A stretch of 64,000 nucleotides of DNA, taken from positions 4,278,001 to 4,342,000 of the forward strand of contig NZ_JALJWH010000001.1 in the NCBI RefSeq assembly GCF_024168825.1. Reading direction: 5' to 3'. Positions 42,704-50,757 of this stretch are shown piece by piece (the first letter of the stretch is position 1; each line of letters opens with the position of its first letter). This DNA comes from Paenarthrobacter sp. A20. GTDB lineage: Bacteria; Actinomycetota; Actinomycetes; Actinomycetales; Micrococcaceae. A program made the translations under genes and the position numbers. The notes under the pieces were generated by a model that was not told where the DNA came from, made no database searches, and saw only the letters and a program-made list of their open reading frames with translations.

Positions 42704-43840
42704 CTAGTTGTTTGTGCAGGTGGGAAGGCCCGTCGTGTCTTCTCCGGACCCGAGTCGCTCCACGGCGGAGGTAGCGTCTGCCAGCGTTTCCACTTTGACT
42801 ACCTGCAGTCCGTCCGGCACATGGCCCACCACGTCGGCGCAATTGGCGGCCGGCGCGAGGAACATAGTGGCCCCCTGCTGCCGGGCTCCGATCATCTTCT
42901 GGGCAATGCCACCGATGGGTCCCACGGCGCCATCGGCAGTGATGGTGCCCGTACCTGCCACGTGTTTGCCGCCCGTCAGGTCCCCCGGTGTGAGGTTATC
43001 GATAATGCCCAGGGCGAACATCATTCCGGCGCTGGGCCCTCCCACGTTCTCCAAGGAAATACTGACGTCGAATGGAAAGATGAAATCACTGGCCAGGAGC
43101 ACACCCAGAACATAGCGGTCAGCCGCATTCCTGGTGGGAGTGATTGTTGCCGTCACTGGAGTACCGTTCCTTTCCACGACGACGGCGACCGGCGCGCCGG
43201 CTCCCGCGGCCAGCTCAGCCTGGATCACGCTCATGGAGGTAATGGCCTTGCCGTTAATGGACTTCAGGAGATCGCCTTGCTGAATTTTCCCAGCCGAAGG
43301 TGATGCTTCCGAGAGACCAGCGACGTTCAGCTTTTGCTCGAACGGGATGTCCAGCTCGCGCAATGCGGCAGCAAAGGCGTTCTCCTGGGACGTCTCCATG
43401 GCAATCTCGCCCTCTTGCACAGTCTGCTCAGCAGTAGTGCCTTTGGGGTAGATGAGCTCCTCCGGATAAATGGCCTTTGAGCTGTCCAGCCAGGCCCGGA
43501 AGACATCGAAAATGGTCGCCGGGCTCTTCGGGCCGCCGGTCATGACGACGGTGGTCAGATCCAGGTTGCCATTGGCAGGGAAGGACTCACGGCCCGAAAT
43601 GCTGATGACCGGTTTATCGCCGTCCTTGCCCAAGGTATTGAAGGTGGGCCCGGCCGACTCGATAACGTATGGAACCGGCAACGCTGCAGCACCAATGCCG
43701 AGGCCCAGGGCCAGCAAGCCTGAGATCACCATGATCATGTACCTGGTGTCGCGGGGAGGTGCCGGAGGCACTGAGGAGGAATCGGCGTCGGGTGTTTGAC
43801 GCGGGTCCAATGAGCCCTCGGGGCTGGGCGAAGTAAGCAT
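42704..43840 (-). CDS. Membrane-anchored PDZ and Lon-type protease (YlbL-like)
   Basis: A 378-residue serine protease. After a short cytoplasmic tail and one membrane helix (about 35-55) come a PDZ domain (about 165-235) and a Lon proteolytic domain with the catalytic dyad Ser270 in ENVGGPSAGMMFA and Lys315 in GPIGGIAQKMIGA. There is no ATPase domain, so it differs from true Lon. The catalytic site faces outward. The ATG at 43838-43840 has AGAGAGG upstream. It is divergent from the DUF2342 gene. Confidence 0.93.
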   Translation of the reverse strand: MLTSPSPEGSLDPRQTPDADSSSVPPAPPRDTRYMIMVISGLLALGLGIGAAALPVPYVIESAGPTFNTLGKDGDKPVISISGRESFPANGNLDLTTVVMTGGPKSPATIFDVFRAWLDSSKAIYPEELIYPKGTTAEQTVQEGEIAMETSQENAFAAALRELDIPFEQKLNVAGLSEASPSAGKIQQGDLLKSINGKAITSMSVIQAELAAGAGAPVAVVVERNGTPVTATITPTRNAADRYVLGVLLASDFIFPFDVSISLENVGGPSAGMMFALGIIDNLTPGDLTGGKHVAGTGTITADGAVGPIGGIAQKMIGARQQGATMFLAPAANCADVVGHVPDGLQVVKVETLADATSAVERLGSGEDTTGLPTCTNN

Positions 43841-44050
43841 TGAGGCCTCTCTATGCCGGCACTGCTTGACCGGTTCCATGGCTTCTGCCACCGAAGACAA
43901 CGGCGGCACATACCAAGCATCAACACTACGCGGTCCAACGTTGCGGCACTGCTTTGCCTACAGCGAACGGCGCCGTATCCGGGCAGACAGCATACCGGCT
44001 GCGGGGTACGGTGAAAGAGATCACCAGCCAGTTCGACGATCGGCGGCACC

Positions 44051-45517
44051 ATGACATCCAACCCCAACAACCCGTCCAACGAAGACGACGACACCCCCAA
44101 GGATCCCCTGGCAGAAATGCTGCAGAACCTGATGGGTGGCCAGGGCATGGGCAGCATCGATCCCGCCGAGCTGGCCAAGGCCGCAGGCCTGCCCAACGAT
44201 CCCCAGCTGCTCCAGCAAATGTTCGCGCAGGTCCAGGCCATGATGAGCTCGACCTCCGAAGGCCCTGTGAACTGGCAGCTCGCCCACGAAAATGCGCGGC
44301 GCGTTGCAGCGACCGGCAGCGATCCCTCCGTCAACGCCATGCAGGCCAAAGAGATCGACGAAGCTCTCAGGCTCGCCGAACTTTGGCTTGACCCCGTGAC
44401 TGATCTCTCGGCAACAGGCCTCATCGGCCGCGCATGGTCCCGGGCCGAGTGGGTTGAAGCGACACTTGGCACCTGGAAGCGACTCACCGAACCCGTGGCG
44501 AACAGCGTCGCCAATGCCTTGTCCAACGCGCTCACCCAGCAGCTGCCCGAGGAAATGAAGTCCATGATGGGCGGCGCCTCGTCCATGCTGCAAAACATGG
44601 GCGGCGCCATCTTTGGTATGCAACTGGGTCAGGCAATCGGCGCGCTCTCGGCAGAGGTTGTCAGCTCCACCGACATCGGCGTCCCGTTGGCAGATCTTGA
44701 AATGGCACTGCTGCCGGCCAATGTGGCCAAGTTCGGCGAAGGCCTCAGCCTCCCCGAGAACGACGTCCGGCTCTTCCTCGCCGTTCGTGAAGCAGCCCAT
44801 GCCCGCCTGTTCGTCCAAGTACCGTGGTTGCGCGGACACCTGCTGGGTGCCATTGAGGCATACGCCCGCGGCATCCACATCGACATGTCCCGCATAGAAG
44901 ACCTGGCCAGGGATCTTGATCCCAGCAACCCCGAGGGAATCCAGGAAGCACTCTCGCAGGGCGTCTTCACCCCGGAACGCACCCCGGTTCAGACAGCTGC
45001 ACTGGAGAAGCTCGAAACAGCACTGGCGCTTGTTGAAGGCTGGGTGGACGAACTCACAGCTGAGGCTACCGACAAGGTCCTGCCCTCTGCGACCGCCCTC
45101 CGCGAAACCGTACGGCGTCGTCGGGCCACTGGCGGACCTGCCGAGCACGCTTTCTCGTCCCTTGTCGGTCTGGAACTGCGTCCGCGCAGGCTCCGGGAGG
45201 CTGCCACACTGTGGGCAACCCTGAAGGAAGAACGCGGCATCGCCGGTCGCGATGCGATCTGGCACCACCCGGACCTGCTGCCAACCGGTGAAGACCTTGA
45301 CGATCCCAAGGGGTTCTCCGAACGCCGGAGGCTTGCCGAGGCCAGTGACAGCGAAGTTGATGATGCCCTGCAGAAGCTGTTGAGCGGCGGTTACGATGCT
45401 GAAGAAGCCCAGGACAGCACTTCAGAAAAGTCCGATACACAAGGCGATCCCGCCGGGAACGGCCCCGGCAACGAAACTGAAACGGACGACACCGATCCGG
45501 AATCCCCAGCCAAATAA
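44051..45517 (+). CDS. DUF2342 family protein (annotated zinc-dependent metalloprotease)
   Basis: A 488-residue actinobacterial protein of the DUF2342/F420-associated putative hydrolase type. The segment LAVREAAHARLFVQVPWLRG carries the conserved ExxH, but not a full HEXXH, so zinc-protease activity is uncertain. The N-terminus is Asn/Asp-rich and the last 60 residues are acidic and disordered. No signal or membrane helix is seen. It begins at the ATG at 44051, divergent from the PDZ-Lon gene, and ends at a strong bidirectional terminator. The partnership with the neighbouring protease is conserved in mycobacteria as I recall. Confidence 0.85.
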   Translation: MTSNPNNPSNEDDDTPKDPLAEMLQNLMGGQGMGSIDPAELAKAAGLPNDPQLLQQMFAQVQAMMSSTSEGPVNWQLAHENARRVAATGSDPSVNAMQAKEIDEALRLAELWLDPVTDLSATGLIGRAWSRAEWVEATLGTWKRLTEPVANSVANALSNALTQQLPEEMKSMMGGASSMLQNMGGAIFGMQLGQAIGALSAEVVSSTDIGVPLADLEMALLPANVAKFGEGLSLPENDVRLFLAVREAAHARLFVQVPWLRGHLLGAIEAYARGIHIDMSRIEDLARDLDPSNPEGIQEALSQGVFTPERTPVQTAALEKLETALALVEGWVDELTAEATDKVLPSATALRETVRRRRATGGPAEHAFSSLVGLELRPRRLREAATLWATLKEERGIAGRDAIWHHPDLLPTGEDLDDPKGFSERRRLAEASDSEVDDALQKLLSGGYDAEEAQDSTSEKSDTQGDPAGNGPGNETETDDTDPESPAK

Positions 45518-45527
45518 GTCCTCGTAA

Positions 45528-45559
45528 GCAACGGCCGCCATTCCATTGGCGGCCGTTGC
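45528..45559. terminator. Bidirectional terminator
   Basis: A perfect 13-bp stem (gcaacggccgcca with tggcggccgttgc) and a 6-base loop sit between the convergent DUF2342 and YgjP-type genes. Confidence 0.88.
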
Positions 45560-45573
45560 TTCGTTAAGCTGCG

Positions 45574-46170
45574 TTAAGTCGTCGAGTCCGAATCTGCCGG
45601 GAGGCCCCTGGCCGTAGCAAAGGCAACGCCCTCCAGGAAGGCCTTCGCACGCTGGGTCTCTGGGTAGGCCTCAACGAGCCGCCAGAAGTCGGCGTTGTGC
45701 CCAGCCACCAGTAAGTGCGCGAGCTCGTGCACCAGGACGTAGTCGATGACCCACTGGGGCATGGCCTGAAGCTTGTTCGAGAGCCTGATCGTGCCATCCG
45801 CCGGAGTAGCCGAACCCCAGCGCGAGTTCTGGTTGCTGACCCAACGTACCGACGTCGGAACTGCCCGGCCGCCCAAGTACGTCCGGGAGAGGTGGGCGGC
45901 GTGCTCAGCCAGTACTTCATCGGTGGCCGGACGGCGCTTGCCCCGGCCGGATCTTTGCTCGCCCTGTTTCTTCAACTTGGCCAGCATCCGGTGGACCCAT
46001 TCCCGTTCCTGGGATGTGGTGAAGGTGGCCGGGATGGCCACAACGGCCTTGCCGTCTTCCCAAAAGGCTGCAACAGTCCTGCGCCGTCTGACCGAACGAC
46101 GCACCACTACCGGAGCACCGTCGTCGGTGACCAGTGGAATCTCTGCCGACCCGGCCGGTGGGCGGGGCAT
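45574..46170 (-). CDS. YgjP-type (M48-related) metallopeptidase
   Basis: A 198-residue soluble protein with the zinc motif VLVHELAHLLVAGHNADFW, giving HEXXH plus a further His eight residues on. The SRWGSATPADGTIRLSN segment is typical of the YgjP/DUF45 family. The substrate is not known. Its ATG shares one base with the stop of uvrD2 (TGATG), so the two are translationally coupled. The DNA-repair-linked context resembles that of SprT-like proteases, but that is only an analogy. Confidence 0.85.
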   Translation of the reverse strand: MPRPPAGSAEIPLVTDDGAPVVVRRSVRRRRTVAAFWEDGKAVVAIPATFTTSQEREWVHRMLAKLKKQGEQRSGRGKRRPATDEVLAEHAAHLSRTYLGGRAVPTSVRWVSNQNSRWGSATPADGTIRLSNKLQAMPQWVIDYVLVHELAHLLVAGHNADFWRLVEAYPETQRAKAFLEGVAFATARGLPADSDSTT

Positions 46171-48302
46171 CAGAGTTCGCTGCTCTCAGTCAGGACGGCC
46201 AGGACTGCTTCGCCATAGCGTTCAAGCTTGGACGGTCCAATTCCGGCAAGGCCGGCCAGTTCTTCAAGGGAGGACGGTTTGGCCTCTGCGATCGCCGTGA
46301 GGGTGGCGTCCGTGAAGACGACGTACGCCGGGACATCGGCGGACTTCGCTTCATCCTTGCGCCACTGCCTCAACGCATCGAAAGTTTGTTCCTCGTATGA
46401 AGGCGGGCACTGGTTACAGCGCCCGACCTTGCGTTCGGCTCCGCTGGCGAGCATACTCCCGCACACCCTGCATGACGCCGGAACAGCCGCCTTACGGCGC
46501 GTGGGACCTGTCTTGCTGCGGGCGCTGGCCGACGCCACCGAATTAGGGCGAAGTCCGTCAAGGAACCGTGAGGGTTTGCGGTTGGCGCGGCCACCCGGCG
46601 TCCGGGCCGTGGACCAAGACAAAGTGAGGTGCTCCCGTGCCCGGGTAATCCCGACGTAGAGCAACCGGCGTTCCTCATCCACGTCCTCAGGAGTGTCCGC
46701 AAAGGAAATGGGCATAAGGCCTTCGCTGAGGCCCACGAGGAACACCGCATCCCATTCCAGGCCCTTGGCAGCGTGGAGGGACGCCAAGGTCACGCCCTGG
46801 ACCGTGGGTGCATGCTGCGCCACCGAGCGTTCCTGGAGTTCATTGACGAATTCGGCCAACGTGAAGGACTCGCCGCGGCTGATGGCTAGTTCGTCCGCCA
46901 ACGCGACCAAGGCAGCCAATGATTCCCAACGCTCCCGGAGGGCTCCCCCGCTGTGCGGTGCGGCATCCGTGTAGCCAAGCGACGCAACGATGTCACGAAC
47001 AATCTGTCCCAGTGCTTCCTGGGGCCCCTCGGCCACTGCCCGCGTTGCGGCCCTCAGTTGGAGGATGGCGTCGCGGACTTCCTTGCGGGCGAAGAACCGC
47101 TCGCCTCCCCGCAACTGGTAGCCGATGCCCGCTGAAGCAAGGGCTTGCTCGTAGGCCTCCGACTGGCCATTCGTGCGGAAAAGGATTGCGATCTCACTGG
47201 CTTTGACTCCGGTGTTGAGCAGTTCCTGGATCCGGCCTGCCACCACGGCGGCCTCGGCTTCGTCATCCGGGCATTCCATGAACCGCGGTTCCGGACCGGC
47301 TGGCCGCTGCGCGACGAGCTTGAGCGGCGGCGCCCATGCGGCATCCGCCACCGGTCCACCGCTTCGACGGGAACCGAGGAGGTCATTGGCCAACTTCACC
47401 ACTTGCGGTGTGGACCGGTAGTCGCGAATGAGCTTGACGACGGTTGCCCCAGGGAATTGTGCCTTGAAGCCGAGCAGGTGCTTGGGTGAGGCGCCGGTGA
47501 AGGAGTAGATCGTTTGGCTGGCATCGCCCACCACACACAGCTCGTCCCTGCCGCCGAGCCATAAATCCAGGAGCCGCTGTTGCAGCGGCGATACGTCTTG
47601 GTACTCGTCCACCACAAAGTGACGGTACTGTTCACGGACGGTTGCGGCGACTTTCGGATCCTCCTGGAGAATACCCACCGTGATCAGGAGGACGTCTTCG
47701 AAGTCGATGACGTTGCGATCTGTCTTGATGTCCTCATATGCCTGGAAGACCCTGGACACAGCCGTCAGGTCAAAGCCACCAGGCGTTCCCCGGTCCTGGG
47801 CGTTCTCGAGGTAGTTGGCCGGCGTGAGCATGGACACCTTGGCCCATTCAATTTCGGCAGCCAGGTCCCTGATGGTCGCCCGATCAGTACTGAGCCGGAG
47901 CCTGCGGGATGCTTCTGCGATCATGTTGGCTTTATGGTCCAACAGATTCGGCAAGGTACCGCCGATGGCCTGCGGCCAGAAGAACTGCAGCTGCCTCAGG
48001 GCAGCGGCATGGAAGGTACGGGCCTGCACGTTGGCCACCCCGAGGTCGCGAAGCCGACTGCGCATCTCGGCCGCCGCCCGCGCCGTAAATGTCACCGCCA
48101 GCAGGCGCTGCGGGCTGTAAACGCCGGAATGGACTCCGTAGGCAATGCGGTGGGTAATGGCACGCGTCTTTCCAGTGCCGGCCCCGGCGAGTACGCACAT
48201 CGGCCCCGTCAGGGTACTGGCTACTTCCCGCTGTTCTTCATCCAAGCCGCCGAGGATGCGTTCCTCAAGTGAACCGCCGGCGTCGAAAATGTCTTCGGTC
48301 AC
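46170..48302 (-). CDS. uvrD2: UvrD2-type DNA helicase with tetracysteine motif and HRDC domain
   Basis: A 710-residue superfamily 1 3'-to-5' helicase for DNA repair. Walker A is AGAGTGKTRA, Walker B is VDEYQDVSPLQ, and motif III and VI sequences are present (GDASQTIYSFTGA, VGITRAREHL). After the motor come four cysteines as CRVCGSML and CNQCPP, then a C-terminal HRDC domain (about 630-705). This tail is diagnostic of the mycobacterial UvrD2 group. The start is GTG 48300-48302, overlapping the nudC stop. It lies in a nudC-uvrD2-YgjP operon. Confidence 0.94.
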   Translation of the reverse strand: MTEDIFDAGGSLEERILGGLDEEQREVASTLTGPMCVLAGAGTGKTRAITHRIAYGVHSGVYSPQRLLAVTFTARAAAEMRSRLRDLGVANVQARTFHAAALRQLQFFWPQAIGGTLPNLLDHKANMIAEASRRLRLSTDRATIRDLAAEIEWAKVSMLTPANYLENAQDRGTPGGFDLTAVSRVFQAYEDIKTDRNVIDFEDVLLITVGILQEDPKVAATVREQYRHFVVDEYQDVSPLQQRLLDLWLGGRDELCVVGDASQTIYSFTGASPKHLLGFKAQFPGATVVKLIRDYRSTPQVVKLANDLLGSRRSGGPVADAAWAPPLKLVAQRPAGPEPRFMECPDDEAEAAVVAGRIQELLNTGVKASEIAILFRTNGQSEAYEQALASAGIGYQLRGGERFFARKEVRDAILQLRAATRAVAEGPQEALGQIVRDIVASLGYTDAAPHSGGALRERWESLAALVALADELAISRGESFTLAEFVNELQERSVAQHAPTVQGVTLASLHAAKGLEWDAVFLVGLSEGLMPISFADTPEDVDEERRLLYVGITRAREHLTLSWSTARTPGGRANRKPSRFLDGLRPNSVASASARSKTGPTRRKAAVPASCRVCGSMLASGAERKVGRCNQCPPSYEEQTFDALRQWRKDEAKSADVPAYVVFTDATLTAIAEAKPSSLEELAGLAGIGPSKLERYGEAVLAVLTESSEL

Positions 48303-49288
48303 GGCTGTAGGTCTTCGATGACGCCGCCGTACCAATGTTCAATCAGTGAACGAGCAATGGACAGGCGAGTCGAGATGGTGATCTCGCCGTTGGAGACGGC
48401 GTCCTGGAGCTCTTCGCGGCTGAACCAGCGCGCCCTGGTGACTTCAACGCCATCCGGCCTGGCAACAGTGTCTTCCGTGACGGCGGTGAAGCCCAACATC
48501 AGTGAGGCAGGGAACGGCCAGGATTGCGAACCGAGATACTGGCAAGCCGTTACACGGACGCCTACTTCTTCCCCGATTTCACGCACAACGGCCTGCTCCA
48601 GCGATTCACCGGGCTCAACAAAGCCGGCGAGCGTGGAATAGTTCCTGGCGTCTGTAGGACCACCGCCACCAAGAAGGATGCGGCCGTCAGGTCCAACAAC
48701 CGTGACGATAATTGCAGGGTCGGTTCGCGGATAGTGCTCCGAATTGTCCCGGGGACAACGGCGCACCCAGCCCCCGGCCTCGACGTCGGTGGGATTTCCG
48801 CACTGAGGGCAGTGAGTGTGCGTGGCGTGCCAGTTGGAGATTGCGCTGGCCTCGATGAACAAGGCGGTGTCATTGGCGTCCAAACGCGCAGCGACGTCCC
48901 GGAAGCCGGCCCATTGGGCGTCCGCAGGTACCGTGGCAGTGCCCGGCGCGGGAGGTTCAGCAACCGTGAAAAGCAGAACGGACGTGCCTTCCGCCAAGGA
49001 GGAAGGTCCCAGAGTGGTGCCCAGATAAATGGCCGCGGCAGCACCGCCGTCGGCTCCGTTGAGGACGTTCCACAGCGGTGTGGCATCCCCGAACCAGAGC
49101 CCATCGGCAGTCACCAGCGCCTTGCGCTGGGAGATCACCATGGCCTTTGCCGTGCCGGACGCGATGAGATCTTCAACCATGCCGGGCTTCATCCGCACCC
49201 CGGAGCCGCGATCCACCATGGCAGGGCGCACTGGAAGAACAGTGTCCATCAGGTGGTTGGCCAGCGCCCGCGACTCCGTATAACTCAT
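48299..49288 (-). CDS. nudC: NAD(+) diphosphatase NudC
   Basis: A 329-residue Nudix hydrolase that cleaves NADH to NMNH and AMP and can remove NAD caps from RNA. The Nudix box is complete: GFVEPGESLEQAVVREIGEE. The NudC-specific motif appears as SQSWPFPASLMLGF (consensus SQPWPFPxS). The zinc ribbon has HCPQC, but the second half reads RRCPRDNSEHYP, so only three of the four usual cysteines are present. The ATG at 49286-49288 gives the normal start. It is the first gene of its operon and is divergent from the phosphotransferase-like gene. Confidence 0.9.
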   Translation of the reverse strand: MSYTESRALANHLMDTVLPVRPAMVDRGSGVRMKPGMVEDLIASGTAKAMVISQRKALVTADGLWFGDATPLWNVLNGADGGAAAAIYLGTTLGPSSLAEGTSVLLFTVAEPPAPGTATVPADAQWAGFRDVAARLDANDTALFIEASAISNWHATHTHCPQCGNPTDVEAGGWVRRCPRDNSEHYPRTDPAIIVTVVGPDGRILLGGGGPTDARNYSTLAGFVEPGESLEQAVVREIGEEVGVRVTACQYLGSQSWPFPASLMLGFTAVTEDTVARPDGVEVTRARWFSREELQDAVSNGEITISTRLSIARSLIEHWYGGVIEDLQP

Positions 49289-49459
49289 GTATCTACCGTA
49301 CTGATTCGTACCGACAAAAAACATTTGGAAGGTCCCCGCCCTGTGGATGCGTCCATACCGGACTGCCGGGGAGGCACAATTGCCCTGTTTTGCTGCGGAT
49401 CTGAAGACTCGCCGCACTGCATCATGGCCACAGGCCACACTCAATCTACCGTGGAGAAC

Positions 49460-50737
49460 GTGAGAAGAACACCGCTCGAACTGGCCGCCATAGCAACCGC
49501 GGCGGTGCCTGGCCTGGCGCCGACGGCTACAGCCTTTTCCCCCGACGACGACGCCGATTTCGACTCGGCGCTGCTGCTCGACTCGGAAGGCAAACGCTGG
49601 CGCGTCCGTTGCCCACGCCATCCGGAAGCCAGCACGCGGCTGGAGACCGAGTTCATGGTGCTGCGTGCTTTTGCGCCGGCCATCCGTGCCGAGCTGCCCT
49701 TCCACGTGCCAACCATCGCCGGCACCGTGCGTCAAGGCGTCCTCACCACGTTCGTATACGCCCACCTGCAGGGCTCGACGCTGTCCATAGATGAACTTTC
49801 CGCAGGCAGCCTCGCCCTGGCCCAGGAGATCGGGGCAGCCCTGGCAGCCATTCACGACCTCCCGTTGACCCTCGTGACCAACGCGGACCTGCCGAGTTAC
49901 TCTGCCAATGAGTTCCGGCAGCGCAAGCTCAATGAACTGGACCAAGCGGCAACCACCGGGAAGATTCCGGCCACTCTCCTTCGCCGTTGGGAACACGCCC
50001 TCGAAGACGTTGCCCTCTGGCGGTTCAATACATCAGTGGTCCACGGAGACCTCCATGAAGACAACCTCATGGTGCAGGACGACTCCGTAACTGCCTTGAC
50101 GGGGTGGACCGACCTCAGGATTGGTGACCCTGCCGACGACTTCGCGTGGCTGGTTGCGTCCAATGAAGCCACGTTCGTTGATGCCGTCCTGACCCATTAC
50201 ACCCAGGCACGCCGGGAGACCCCGGATGGCCACCTGCTCCGTCGTGCAGCGCTGCTGGCAGAATTCGCCCTCGCCCAGTACCTGGTCAAGGCCATGGCGG
50301 CCGGACACCAGAGCATGACCGCCGAAGCTGAGTCCATGCTCCAAACACTGGCCGATGACATCGAGGAGCAGGCCCGACGCGAAGAAGAAGCAGCGCAAGC
50401 GGCTGAGGAAGAGGCCGCTGTGTTGCAGGCACCTGAAACTCCGGCCGGCCAGCAGCTTCCCGTCAGCGTCGCGGCAATTCCCGACGCCGGTCCAACCGTT
50501 ACGGTAGCGGCCATACCGGCCGCTTCGGCGACTGTTGCAGGGCCTCCCGGGCAGTCTCATCCGCCCGTCCCAGAGGGAAGCGGTGAACCGGTATCAGCCG
50601 TAGACACCGGGGAGGCTGAAAGGTCTGTGCCCTCGGAGGACAGCGATTCCGCTGACTCGGCAGACCCGGATGACACGTCAACGGCTGCGATCAGCGTGGT
50701 CAATGTGACACCGCTCCACCCGGCCGAGAGGTCCTAG
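49460..50737 (+). CDS. Phosphotransferase-like (APH/Mph fold) protein with altered metal site
   Basis: A 425-residue protein with an aminoglycoside/macrolide phosphotransferase fold in its first 300 residues. The catalytic loop HGDLHEDNLMV is intact, but the following metal-binding motif reads ALTGWTDLRIGDPADDFAW, where family members have Asp instead of the Gly before Trp. The last 110 residues are disordered and acidic. The start is taken as GTG 49460 (MRRTPLELAA) with GGAG seven bases upstream; the ATG at 49424 has no ribosome site. It is divergent from nudC and converges on adnB. It may be a pseudokinase or use a shifted Asp. Confidence 0.75.
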   Translation: MRRTPLELAAIATAAVPGLAPTATAFSPDDDADFDSALLLDSEGKRWRVRCPRHPEASTRLETEFMVLRAFAPAIRAELPFHVPTIAGTVRQGVLTTFVYAHLQGSTLSIDELSAGSLALAQEIGAALAAIHDLPLTLVTNADLPSYSANEFRQRKLNELDQAATTGKIPATLLRRWEHALEDVALWRFNTSVVHGDLHEDNLMVQDDSVTALTGWTDLRIGDPADDFAWLVASNEATFVDAVLTHYTQARRETPDGHLLRRAALLAEFALAQYLVKAMAAGHQSMTAEAESMLQTLADDIEEQARREEEAAQAAEEEAAVLQAPETPAGQQLPVSVAAIPDAGPTVTVAAIPAASATVAGPPGQSHPPVPEGSGEPVSAVDTGEAERSVPSEDSDSADSADPDDTSTAAISVVNVTPLHPAERS

Positions 50738-50757
50738 CACTACCAGCGGTCCAGCCC

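Noticed and set aside
48524..49459. Upstream extension of the phosphotransferase-like gene
   Set aside because: The extension is antisense to nudC. The conserved fold starts only after 49460.
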